64,000 nt of DNA from Punctularia strigosozonata HHB-11173 SS5 (Eukaryota > Basidiomycota > Agaricomycetes > Corticiales > Punctulariaceae). The stretch is from positions 3,165,521 through 3,229,520 of the forward strand of contig NW_006767433.1 of the NCBI RefSeq assembly GCF_000264995.1, written 5' to 3'. The notes under the pieces were generated by a model. The model was not told the DNA's origin. It made no database searches and saw only the letters and a program-made list of their open reading frames with translations. The translations under genes were made by a program, and so were the position numbers. Below, one piece after another: positions 36,918 through 48,366 of this stretch. Every line of letters starts with the position of its first letter. Positions within the stretch are counted from its first letter, which is position 1.

Positions 36918-37999
36918 ATGTCCCTCCTCACTTCCACCATCATCGTCCTCGAACTCCTCGTGGCATCCGTACTCTCCATCGCCACATGGCTCTTCTGTGG
37001 TAACAGCCTCCTCGGCCATCGTCTGCGCATCTCGCACGTCCGCCTCGGCCTTCACGCTCTCATCGTCGAAGGCGTCAGATACCGCTACACCGGACGAGGG
37101 CAGGTCGACGTCCATTACGACTTCTCGGTCGAACGCCTGTCCTTCCGCCTACACGTGCCCACGCCCTCCCACCCGCGGTACGCCTCCTTCGGGGCCGGCA
37201 ACCTGAGCGCCTCCGATCCCCTCTACGAATATTCTCTGTCGGAAGCTACGCTCACGCTTTGGGTATTCCCATGCCTGTTCGGCGTTACAGCGGGCTCCTG
37301 GGCGAGCCTGGCGCTATCAGAATTCCGCATGATTGTCAAGTCTTCGCGGTCCACGCCGTGGTGGGTAGCCGCCATCCGGAGAAATGTGGTCCATAGCCTT
37401 CTGACGGGCGAAGTCCTGCGATGCGACCATTTCCGCTCGGCCGCACGCATGCAACCTCTCCCGAGCCTCGACGAATATGGCCACATAGATAAGCATCCCG
37501 AGCAGGACGAAGTCACGATACAGACAACTTGGGAGCGTCTCCATCTCCTTAACCATGAACAGTATAGAATGTACACTTGGCAAGAGATGAATTCGGGACT
37601 GCGGGAGGATTGGGTCGATGGAAGAGGCTTCCTGAAAATCGTCTCAAAAGATGTCAAATGGGTACGAGTCCACAAGCAGGAGCCTTTGCATCGGCCGTCA
37701 TTATGGTACGCTCCGCTTTCCCCCATCTTCCTCGTTCGATTGTTGACTAATGCCGATATAGGTCTATCATGAATGCACTTGTCGATTTTTCGGGTGAACT
37801 ATTGGCGCTCACCCAGCAACCTTCTCACCGGTTGGACATCTACCTATCAGAATGTTCCGTAGTCTTCCAGGATTTCCGGATACGTGACGCAGAGCTTTAT
37901 AAACAAGGCATGGCGTTGCTCAGCGGCAAGTTCTTTAGTGCCAAGGAGGAGATTAAGGATCAGTTGTGGGACGCACTAGTTGAACTCATTGCTCCTTGA
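36918..37999 (+). CDS. N-terminally membrane-anchored protein of unknown function
   Basis: About 335 residues in two exons. MSLLTSTIIVLELLVASVLS continues as one hydrophobic segment to about residue 28, followed by RISHVRLGLHALIVEGVRYR and a beta-rich body (VDVHYDFSVERLSFRL, YSLSEATLTLWVFPCLFGV). The intron near 37707-37760 joins to SIMNALVDFSGELLALTQ, and the last exon ends DALVELIAP. The pattern of one N-terminal helix then long amphipathic beta-strands recalls the start of bridge-like lipid-transfer proteins (FMP27/CSF1), but it is far too short for those. In-frame ATGs upstream of 36918 exist; I prefer this start because it places the helix at the N-terminus. Function unknown. Confidence 0.65.
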
Positions 38000-38277
38000 T
38001 GAAATAAAAGTTCGCGTTGCGTGGCCATCGTAATAACAGCGCGTCGTAATAGTAATACACGGATACAGAATTTGGTTATTACATTGGGCTTCTCAGCTTC
38101 TTGTTCCATAATTACTTACGGCATCGGTTCCGCCGTGGATGGTCCATCGCCGTTCAGTGATCAAACGAGAAAAGACCCACGCTCATTGCGTGCTATTAAG
38201 ATTGGGGCGTGATGTGGCAACGATAGCGAATACATGTGAAGGTGTGGTGTACGACCGAAGAAGTGCTGGCGATTATG

Positions 38278-40769
38278 CTATACGAAATGCGAATGCTTTA
38301 GGTTGGCCTTCAGGATGTTGTCCCGCACTGTGCCAGGAGTCAGCCCGATATCAGTTGAAACGTTCGCAGACATACAGACCTTGATGAATGATTAGCCGTG
38401 TTCTCCGGGTGTCGATGACGGATGTTAAAGAGACTACGGGCAGTTCAGGGTCCTTGACTGTATTGATGAATCGACTTCAACGTACTGAAAAGATCCCGTT
38501 CCTTGTTCGGCGAAAAGGATTGATGTATTGCGTAGAATTTCTGCTTAAAATCTGGCAGTACGAGTCCGTTCAGATGAGGTCATGGACGAGCAGCTTGGAG
38601 AACATACGCCTTGCAACGGATTCGTAGTCGTTTGGCCTATTCCCATATCCCGACATGTACCTTGACAGCTTTACTCCGGAGGCGAGTTTCTTCTGCAGAA
38701 GGTCGCACTTGTTCAGGAATAATATGATGTTGACGTTCTGCATCAACTTGTTTGCTACGACAGCTTTCCACAGGAGGAACGAGTCTTCGAGGCGGTTGAC
38801 TGTAGGGTCCTACGCGTCTGGTCAGGTTGGTGTCGCTTCCAACTTGGCAGGAACGACTGACCTCGCTCAGCACTTGATCGAAGGCCGAAATCGGCGCTTT
38901 GGTCAACGGTCAGAACCTAGCTATACCAATACACAACCAAGCCTACCCAAGAAGATGATTGCGTTCACTGGAACACCCATTCAGTAACGTGGTAGTGATT
39001 CAGTCAAAAACGGGCTGACCATCCGTGAAGTACGGCGCCCACGCCTGTCGTTGGTGTCGTGCACCCCCGACGTCGTAGATCTTCCAGTCAAGGGTAGAGT
39101 TGAACCCGTGCCCGACATCGGAAGGCTTGAGCGTGAAACAGTGTTCAGTGACGCCAACCGTCTTCAAACGCGCTTTAAGAACGTCGTCTACGGAACATGC
39201 GCTCAATACAATGGACCCTCGTTACAGCAGCGTTTAGCTTACCGTCGGACGGTATGTATCGTTTCGCCGTAATCCGGTGAATGTCATCGAGGTAGCTAGA
39301 CTCGGGCATGAGAACGCGTTATCCATCGCAGCGTCGGGACTACCCACAATCCGCTACTTTCTTCGAGCCGAAGTCTTCGCTCTTGCAGCCGCCTCCTCAC
39401 GTTGGGATCCTGCCAAAGCTCGACCATAGTCACCGAACATGCGTTGAGAATATGCACGGGATCGTCCGGATCTTCCCACCACCCACGAACCTCGTTCGAG
39501 TAATCGTTCTGGGGATTCTGCGGCCCTCGAAGCATGCGCCCGCCCAAAGACAGCGCCTTTCGCCAGGTGCTTGTGCTGTGTAGCGTCAACTCGGAGCGGG
39601 GAGTGGAAGGCGAGGGGCTCAGCGGTGGAGAGGGGCGCCCGTTGGCGGCCACCGCGGTGTTGATGGTGAGACCGCTCATCGCGGCGCTGAGGTGCGGGCT
39701 CGAGTGATTTGCATCGGCGTTGTTCCAAGGTGGAAATACCACTTGCTGCTGTGATGAGGAGGCGACGGGAGGCGGGTCAAGTCGCGTAGCCTCCCCATCG
39801 TCATCGTCATCCGGCGAGGATAACTGGTGGATAAGCTTCGTTTCGAGTTCCAGTAACGGGCTCAGTCGCCGTCGGTACCTTTCGAAGTTGGGGATGGGGC
39901 TGAACGAAAGAGACGACGGCGAGCGAGGCTCCGCGGAGATGATCACGGACGCGGCGTCTATAGAATCGACGTCGACCTCATCGGAGAGCCCGTTCTGGAG
40001 ACCGTTCTGGTCTGTAGAGATGGCTTCGAGGATTCTAAAGAGAACGAGACTGTCAAGTAAGGTAATGACCGTGTGTTTATCTACCTCACCGACGAATGGA
40101 CCGTACTAAATTAAGATAAATTACGGAACGCCATGCAATCCGCTCAGCGTGGAAGGTCTCTGGCGTGTGCAAGAGCTGGAACTCTAGGCTTCGTCAGCTC
40201 AGCGTCTTGCGAAACATGCAGCTCGGTAGGCGAGCCTGAGTCTCAACTGAGGTGGAAAGACAGGAGGGTCAGGAGACGTCGATGGAATGGATCCAGCGGA
40301 AGACAGACCATGGTCGCAGAAATCTCGGGCAGGCCAGATGATGCCACGGTGAGAGACGCTGGACGCTGCGCCGAGATCAGTCGCGACCTCAGGGCGCAGT
40401 GGGCAACACATACCGGAGATATAGTCCGATCGCGAATGCAGCCCGCGCCATGTCGAAACCCAGGCGGCGCCCGTGCAGGAGAGGTAAGGGGGTTGACTCA
40501 CGTTTTAGTGTCGTGCTCTTGCCGCTCTCGCTCTGGCCCAAGAGGAGGACCTTGACCTCCCGCCTCTTCTTCCGTTGAACCCTCTCTGCTCGGAGCTCTT
40601 CGTCGATTGCCTCGCTGCGCATCTTTGCCGCGTGTTCTGCCCGAAGCCTGAGCTCTCTTTCCTCCGGGGTTTCGTCCTCCGGCGGTTGGGTGAAGACGAG
40701 CAGGGGGTCGTGAGGGTCGTGACTGAACGAGTGTGACCTCGGGCGATTTGGCTGGAGACGGCTCCTCAT
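38278..40769 (-). CDS. Atypical (enlarged) heterotrimeric G protein alpha subunit
   Basis: A Galpha with roughly 600 residues against the usual 350. Start 40769: MRSRLQPNRPRSHSFSHDPH, with no N-terminal Gly-2 or Cys for lipidation. P-loop LLLGQSESGKST; helical domain (WRSVIYLNLVRSIRR) interrupted by a Ser/Pro/Asp-rich insert of more than 100 residues (about 39.6-39.95 kb). Switch I is ARLKTVGVTEHCF, with the catalytic Arg kept. Switch II is DVGGARHQRQAW, with Ala where GTP hydrolysis normally uses Gln. Then FLNKCDLL (G4) and LTSVIDTRRT (G5 position, not TCATDT). The end VRDNILKANLKHSHFV precedes the stop at 38278-38280. Similar large Galphas are, to my knowledge, found in basidiomycetes. Confidence 0.85.
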
Positions 40770-42946
40770 CTCGATCGCGGGGACGGCTGGCAGGGCGGTG
40801 TGTGCTGGGCGGGCAGGAGATGGAGGTGGATCAAAAGGGGCCGGGGCACGGGCTGAGAGCGAGGAGGGATGGAAGATTCTGGAGGAAGGGGCGAGCTGTA
40901 CAAGTACAAAGGCATTCTGGAAACGACCGAAGTATGCGTCCGGAGAGAGAAGCTTGTCCAGGCACGTACGTAATGGCGACTCTCCCGGCCATCCGTGATC
41001 GCGGACCACGGCCAAGTCAAAATCATCATATCCTCTCAGCAAGCGTAGCTACAGCAGCTGCAGTAATAGTACCGTACATTCGTCGACGTCGCCATCGGGC
41101 CCACAACCGCGCCGGGCTCGGTGGGCAGCGGCCAGGAGGACGTCCGGGCTGGACAATCACGACCCAGCGTTGGGCCGACGACCGCGCGGTCCGGGTTCCA
41201 GTGGAATCGTCGGACGGGAGGATGGCAAGCCAGCCCCGGGGCGCCGGCTGCTTTCAAACACTAATCCAATCGCAGGCCAACGCAGCCAGTCCGCCCGGCC
41301 TTCCACATTCGCACAGCGTACACACATCCTCCATATGGGTGTGGCGGCGCTAAATGCCTCCGTCCGCCATCCGAGCCCCAGCCGCCGCTACTCGACACCC
41401 ACCGCGCTCGATCCTTATCACCCCGCGACACCGAGCAGGCCAGTGACCGAGCCAGCTGCGACCGAACCCGTGTTGTGGCCGCGCCCAGCGAGCATCGTAT
41501 GTAGCTGCGGTACCCACGGCCTCGTGCCATCGGCTCGGCTGGGGTTTATCAACGGATCACAATTGCGAGGCGGACTCGGAGTCGAAGAACTTTCCGGTTC
41601 TGTTTGAACGGCGGCGAGATCGAATTACTTACTTATGTGACACCTCCCAAGTCCGCCAGCGTCTCGGGCTTGGGCCGCTCGGCGGAAGTCCACGTCTACT
41701 ATGACCTGTTGCGAACGTTGCGCATTATAGCCTACTCGATGGACGTGTCATCGGCAACGTGTTCCACCACGGCATGTGGGGGCTACAAACGGCGAATAAT
41801 CATCGCAGTCCACCGCGGAGAACTTTCTCGTGTAGCTGTGGTTCAGAGAGTTTCTCTCAGCATCGTCAGACGGTGACCCTCGGTGACCACAGTTAATGAC
41901 ATTGTACTTCCCCTTCGCGCGCGAGCTTATACTCTGCCATTTCTCCGTCCGCTTCGATCTGCCGAACATCCAGACTGGAGAGTGACACTGTCCAGATGAC
42001 AGGATGGACGTCTCCTGCGCCTTAACGCGTATTTTCTGGCGTGAGAAGAGCCACTTATGAGCACTTGGCGGCGGCTGTTATTCTAGGTCTTGGAAGAATG
42101 ACGGTCTATACTAGACAGCTTTCAAAATCGATATATATCGAGATTTCATACCCAAATCGCTCGGTTTGGCGCGCGTTTTGGCCACAGGATACTGTATCAA
42201 AATCTCGATATATATCGGAATTGAAAGCTCTCTACTGTCCTACATACGTACGTAGCGGTTGTTGGAGTTGCCTGCAAGTAGTGGTCGCGGCGAGCCATTG
42301 AAGCCTTCGGGTGGTCGTCGATGATTATTAGATTTAAATGAGCTCCCCGCTGTCGACCCGATCAATGATGCTGTTCGACATTAACCATGGGCGTACTGCC
42401 GCTGCTCCTGCGGACCGCGGTCAGCGGATATCAAGGCATCAAGCACAGTTTTGACAGCGATGGCTCAGGTCAGAATAAACGACACAGACCTTATGGGAGT
42501 CATCATGAAATGTCGAGGCAAGATCGCGACGGGTGGATGTTGGTTGCGAGGAAAGCGCCGGTGGCGGGACCTCGATCACCGGGTGCCTGTATATGTGGCA
42601 TTTTGCGTCTAACGCTGACAAGCACCGGCATGCAACAAGCCATAGTCAATATAATGACGCTTTCAGCGCGTACACTTGCGTTCTAACCTCGGAAGATCAT
42701 CGCCAATCGTGCAGAAGGCAAACCCAGGGATACGTTCATCAATTAGGTACCACCTGGGATGCCCGGGCCGAAAACAGATCGTTACCACCTCCATCTTTGA
42801 CCTTTGATCCCGACTCTTCGGCAGAGAAGGGTGACGGTCACCGCCCGAGCGCCTCACACCATGGTCTTTTGAGGCTTTCTTCGTGACCTCCACCGTCTCC
42901 TCTCTTTCCTTTTCTTCGAGGCAGCTCTTGCGGCCCTTGGTGGTCC
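40770..42946. other. 2.2-kb intergenic region with an inverted-repeat element
   Basis: Between two divergent genes. GC-rich close to the Galpha start. I recognise no protein in either strand's open frames. The distinctive part is a 113-bp inverted repeat (42117-42229), listed separately. Confidence 0.45.
42117..42229. repeat. Inverted repeat, 30-bp arms (MITE-like or hairpin)
   Basis: Arms at 42117-42146 (agctttcaaaatcgatatat...) and 42200-42229 pair over 30 bases with two mismatches; a 53-base spacer lies between. Each arm contains the palindrome tcgatatatatcga or a near copy. The spacer encodes nothing. This could be a miniature inverted-repeat transposon, a cruciform-forming site or the hairpin of a small-RNA locus. 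Flanking duplications are not clear. Confidence 0.8.
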
Positions 42947-45900
42947 ATGGCTCCCGTTTTGCGGCCAGCGTCCTGGAGACGCGACGACGGCGACACGTCC
43001 GACACCTCTTCGGCGAGTGGTGAGCCCTCCTCGTTTTCTACCGACTCGATGATGTGAAGCTCGGAGGCTGATGACGACGAGCAGCTGCTCCGGGAGAGCA
43101 GGCCGGATCCTCTGCGTCAATCGAAGCAGCGTCCCACAGTGCGCCATCTACATCATCCGTTGTAGACGCGACCAGCAGTACCGACGTGACTGCGACATCC
43201 TCAGGCAGTGCGGCTTCGGAATCGAGTACGGCCTCAGCCATCAGCACGACCACCGGCCCTGCATCGAGCGCTGTCTTCCTGGCAAGCCCACCGACCACCA
43301 CATCCGCATCGCCTACGTCTGTGGCATCCGCGTCCTCACAAGGTAAGCTGCCAATTTCTTTCGCTCCCATGGTGCTCTGAATCTTCGGAATCTGAACTTA
43401 CGCAATCAGGTAATCCATCCCCTGCTCCATCTTCCAACGAGGAGGCCACTTTTGCGCCGACCGGTTCTTCGGAACTGATTTCGTCCTCATCCTTTGTGCC
43501 GTCACCGCCAGAGGTGTCGGTGCCGTCATCTATTCAGTTCACATCCGTTCCAGCACCTACGGGGCAGTCTTCGCCTGACGTGCCGTCTTTCCCGGCTTCG
43601 ACGGAGGTAACCGTCACGGGAACGTCGGTGTTCTCTTCGGGGAGTTTGGTTTCGCAGACCTTATCTATTTCTACCGTGGTCTCGACCGAGGCGTCAGGAG
43701 ACGCCGGGAAACATCGCACCGAGTCGCACTCTTTGTCTTTTTCATCTACGCAAGCACAAGCGACTGCTGCAGCGTCAACGCTGGATGCGCCTTCTGCTTC
43801 TGCCTCGACATCGGACATTGCAGAGGTGTCTTCCACCGTCGTGACGACCCCATCTGTTTCCCCGTCATCCTCTTCTTCATCTTTTTCACCTTCGCAAGCA
43901 GCAGCTACTTCGGCATCGACGCCAGACTTGTTCCCTGCCTCTGCATTGACCTCTCCGACGTTGCCTGCCACACAGGCATCTCTCACCGTCGCCAGGACCG
44001 AGGTAGCCACTACTGCAGCTTCTGCCAAAGGCGGTGAAGGTTCAGCGCCCATCGTGGTGACATCGTCGCCTAAGGCATCGCATTCAGTTTCGTTTTCGCA
44101 GGCAAGCCCTGTGACGACGACTCCGTCTCACGGGGAAAATGCTACGACGCCACCGGCTGTCGCTTCTACCGACGTTGTTTCATCCAGTAGCCGACCGGAG
44201 CTTGCCAGTACTAAGACAGTCTCGGATGCTCAGTCTGCGACGTTATTGACCACGGGGAAAACCACTACCCCACCTTTTCCTGAAGTGGATGCAGCGGAGA
44301 CTACGTCTTCCGCCTCGCTACCGAACACCGTTGCGACACCTTCCAAAGCAACCGTTCTCCCCACAACGTCGTCCCACGCTAGTCCAGTGCAAACAACATC
44401 TTCTGTTTCTAAACCTGCCGTTGATACGACACTTTTCTCTTCACCTGGTACCGCTACGCCACCCTCAGATGCTGACCAAGATACGATTACAGCCGACTCC
44501 ACGACACCGACGACGACCGCAAACACAGGATCCGCCGCCAACAAAGGCTCCACCGCGAATCCTTCAGCTGCTGCTACCGATGCCGCTTCCGTCGCTCAGG
44601 GTTCGTCTACTCCTTCCCCTGTGACAACCTCGGTCGCAGCTCCAGATGACACCAAACCCACCACGGCTGCAGGTTCCTCCAAGGCGACCTCTCCCACAGC
44701 ATCGACGCCTTCCGCCCCGGCTTCGGCTACCACTGCTTCGGCTGGTGCTGGCGCAGCATCGGTGTCTTCCGTTCCTGCGTCGGGTAGCAGGGCCGTGAAC
44801 AACTCCGGTGCGACGTCTAGCGCGGATGTAGTTCCATCGTCCACCCCTACCACCGTCGTCGTTCCAGTGACGACAACGCTTGGCGGCTCGCGGACAGTAG
44901 TTTCTATTACGACTACCTCGGATGTGCCGGTACCAATGTGCGTTGTACCCTCGATCAATCTCTGTGGATTCTCATGAATACCGCATATGGTAGTCCGTCA
45001 GCTGTGTCTACTGCATTCACGGCCACCTCGGTTACTTCAGTGTTCACTTCCGACTCCAGCACATTTACGAGCGTGATTCTCTCCAGGTGAGCGATGCGAG
45101 CATCATCATGACCACCATTGACCTCATAAGTGCAGCGTTCCAGTCCAAGCCGTTGCATCCCAGAGTCCCTCGGCCAAGGATAACTCTGTGACCCCCCTCC
45201 CGGACGAGGCCGACGGAGTCACGGCAATCGCCACCACAACCTTTACGAGCCACTTTTCGAAAACCGTCCCAACAACGATCACCACCTCGGGTAGAACCAT
45301 TACCACCAGTACATCGGTTGAGACTAGCTCGCTCGTGACTTCGACAGTCTTCTCTACTCCTGGGGCTTCAGCTCACTCGAATTCGAGTGCCTCGTCTTCG
45401 CGGCGCACCGGCGCTATTGCAGGGGGGGTTATTGGTGGGATTGTCTTCGTGTTCGTTGCCGTCTTCCTGGCCCTGTTCTTCAAGCGATGGCGCTACCAGC
45501 GCAAGGAGGTTCGCGACCTCAAGACACTCTTCACCCTTCCACCTCCCGCCACGCCCATCTATCCGGTTCAGCCGCGCTTCATGGCCGACGCCACCGCACG
45601 GCCACCCTCGCTTTCCGACGACGAGATTGCGGGATGGAAGAACACGAATATGTCCCAGAAAGGATCCCAGCTCGTTTCGCAGGGTTCGTCTTCGCCTCCG
45701 GAGGATCCGTTCAAGGACCCAGAGAGGCCAAAGGGGCCCGACTCCAATGCCCCGGCCGCTGCAGCGTCGACGCCACCTCGGCCGCGTATCCGTCGTAAGC
45801 CTGTTGCATCCGAGCAATTGCTGGAGGATCCCTTCAAGGATCCCATGGAGACGGTTTCGCGAACCAATTCGACGGTTTCGGACGATACCGTCGATGTCGC

Positions 45901-45973
45901 GAGTGCTCTGCCTTCGATAGCGCCGAGGCCGTACCAGCCCAAACGTAGTTCTCCAGTAAGATTCAAGGCATGA
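42947..45973 (+). CDS. Mucin-like single-pass membrane protein
   Basis: About 900 residues, dominated by Ser, Thr, Ala and Pro between residues of about 25 and 700, as in heavily O-glycosylated sensors. Exon joins: 43020-43084, about 43345-43408, about 44932-44990 and 45088-45140. A single membrane helix (GAIAGGVIGGIVFVFVAVFL) is followed by KRWRYQRK and a cytoplasmic tail of about 145 residues with two EDPFKDP motifs. The modelled N-terminus (MAPVLRPASWRRDDGDTSDT) lacks a signal peptide, so the true first exon may lie further upstream. Candidates are MSB2- or MID2-like surface sensors, but no sequence beyond composition supports a specific one. Confidence 0.7.
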
Positions 45974-46336
45974 TTACTCAAGGATTACGGCTGATAACCT
46001 TGCTCAGCTCGCACTGGATGCCTAAGCGGATATGAATGATATGCGAAGAGTTGTGCGCTGCGCGACAACTGTAGTTGACGACCGCATGGCTTGTACAATT
46101 TGTCTTACGGACTAGGACATCAATGGACGTCCAACTCGTCGTTTTGCCTTTTGGTTGTTACTCATGTTATCGGACCCTCATTTGATGGTGACCATTTTGT
46201 TTCACCGTAGTTTACTAATCCAATGCATTATAATTATATGTGCTATTGGTATATTTGCGTCCCCGTTCCCCGCCACGATGATACAAGTTTGTTGTACAAT
46301 GTTCCAGAAAAGCCAGATTCCATCGCACATGATAAT
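45974..46336. other. 3' region between converging genes
   Basis: About 360 bases, AT-richer than its surroundings, between two converging genes. It probably contains both polyadenylation regions (for example attataatta near 46227). No gene seen. Confidence 0.45.
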
Positions 46337-47807
46337 CTAAGCCAAAGCCTTGAGACACTTGATCGTCTTGTTCAACATCGCCGATATTGACGATTGTCTC
46401 TTGCGCTTCCCTGCCTCGCTCCTAGTTTCTATCGCCTGAGGACGGTCGTTGAGCACGGCCATTCTCAGGAGCACGGCCGAAGGGCTACCCGTTCCTGATG
46501 GCGAATCAGGAAGTGGATGTGGGCGGCGTATTGCCGGTGCCGGATGGGCCTGCTCGACGCTGGCAATGACGATGCTCGTGAGGCCTTGGTCACTGACAGG
46601 AGGAGTGCGGGGCCCACGTGACGATGGTGAGGAAGGTCGCGATGATCGGGAAAAGGCATCAGGATCGACGTTGCTTCGTGAACGAAATGACCACGCGACA
46701 GTGACCATCGACGTCTCGCGTTGAAGAAGAGGTGCCACCGCGGCCGTGCCGGGAACAGGAGCGAAGATGATGCCGTTGAAGGGGGGTCCGCCGACAGCTT
46801 TGACGAGGAACTGTGCGTGTTCTTCGACGATGCCCTTGACGTGCTGTGTTCCCTTCGATACATCGTCTGGCGACATAAAGAATGTATCAATGTTCAAGAT
46901 ACGCTCCTTGATGTCCTGAATCTGCAGCCGGTGGGCGGGATTGACTACCAATATGCGCTTCAGAAGTATGTTGACGGCAGACGAAAGCGGGAGCATGCAT
47001 CGCAGAAACTCTCCGTTCCAACGACCATGCGCCGTGTCATCCACGTATTCGATGAAAGAGGTGTCCGAGCGTTCGGCCCTCTGCCAGGGGCAGCGCCCGG
47101 TAATGAGGTTGATAAGGATGATGCCCAAGGACCAAATGTCACTGCGGAGAGGACAATACAGGCGGGGATGTTGAGCGTCCTTGAACGCTTCTGAAGAAAG
47201 ACATTAGTATGCTGAATGCTGTGAAAGATATAGTGGACTTACCAGGGCTCATATAGAAAGCACTGCCGCATCCGCGATTCTCCGTGAGCGAACTCCTGGT
47301 GGCCAATCCCCAGTCACCTATGACAACATTCCCCTCGGGGGAGCACAGAATATTCTCCGGTTTCAAGTCCCGGTGCGCGATGCCTTTACTATGCGAGTGT
47401 TGGACGCCGTCGCATATCTGTAGAAATACGTTGCGGATAAGGTCGTCCCGTTTCCAGAAGACCCGTCGATGGACGATGTTGCCGAATAGGTCGCCGCCTT
47501 GCATCAGATCAAGGACGATAAAGATGAATTGCTCCTCGTAGACGATGTCGCGCAAGGTGAGGATGTTGCCGTGTGAGGAGACGAGTTTGTGTATTGCTAC
47601 CTCGCGCCGATGAGATGCACCCGCAGCATTGGTGGTGTCCCAGAGGCACTTGACGGCGACCTGCGTCGTCTGATGAGATCCGGCCTCGCGGTCTTCGGCG
47701 CGATGAACAATTCCGTAGGCTCCAGAGCCCAGGACCTCTCTGAGAGAATACCGGCCGCCCACCAGCCTGCCGGTGAAGTTGGGAAGGTTGTTGCTGATGC
47801 GAACCAT
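46337..47807 (-). CDS. Ser/Thr protein kinase, RAN1/KSP1-like
   Basis: Start 47807: MVRISNNLPNFTGRLVGGRY, then Gly-rich loop LGSGAYGIVHRAED, VAVKCLW (ATP-binding Lys), HRDLKPENIL (catalytic loop) and GDWGLATRSS. One intron (about 47191-47242) joins YMSPE to AFKDAQHPRLY and RSDIWSLGIILINLITGRCP. The C-terminal 110 residues are disordered and Ser/Pro-rich, ending NKTIKCLKALA. The overall layout matches RAN1/PAT1 and KSP1/VHS1-type kinases of nutrient and meiosis control. The metal-binding DFG motif reads DWG; Asp is kept, so activity is likely. Confidence 0.85.
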
Positions 47808-48366
47808 GGTGGAGAATTAGACGAGTCGGATCGGAGGAGAACTTGTAGTGCGAGCCCTCCATTCGAAATGCGGCAGATTTTGTACCAGTCGACGTCTGAG
47901 CGGATCGAAACGAATTCATCAGCAAAGGTAGGGAGCCGCCCCGGATGTTTCTGAACGCGGAATATCCGGATCCCGCCCGACAGCGGACGATGATCGTAAT
48001 CTTATACGCCGGTCTTGATCGAAGGCTCATGAGGTTGGAGAGATTCCGCAGAGCGGCTTTGGTCGTCCCTCGCGTCGTTCCGCGACGGCACGGAGTAACA
48101 ACGAAATCCTTTGTACGCAAGCATGAAGCGAGTCGGTAGTCGTTTCTGTGGGACGGCTGTGGGCTGTGTCGCGGGACGATCGCGGAAGTTGCGGGATGAG
48201 CAAGTGACGGATGGCGGAAGGCAAATGGCGGCTCTCGCAACGGACGCAATCCCGCCAATTTTCTATAAAGAACAAGTCAACACGACAGGATGAAGCAAAC
48301 CGACCTGTCCCCTAACCCTCCAAACATCACCACTTCTCCTCTCAACGATACCCGACGACCTCCACG
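47808..48366. promoter_or_regulatory. Divergent promoter with TATA box
   Basis: About 560 bases serving the kinase (minus) and the repeat protein (plus). tataaag at 48264-48270 stands about 100 bases before the ATG at 48367. An ATG at 48290 in another frame would open about 200 codons of Pro/Arg-rich sequence; it probably lies at or before the transcription start. Confidence 0.5.

Noticed and set aside
43534-44052. Long minus-strand open frame opposite the mucin-like gene
   Set aside because: Its Glu/Val/Ala/Asp composition is what the reverse complement of Ser/Thr/Pro codons gives; no domain features.
46155-46340. Small hydrophobic open frame between the mucin-like gene and the kinase
   Set aside because: It lies in an AT-rich 3' region between converging genes; hydrophobicity follows from T-rich codons.
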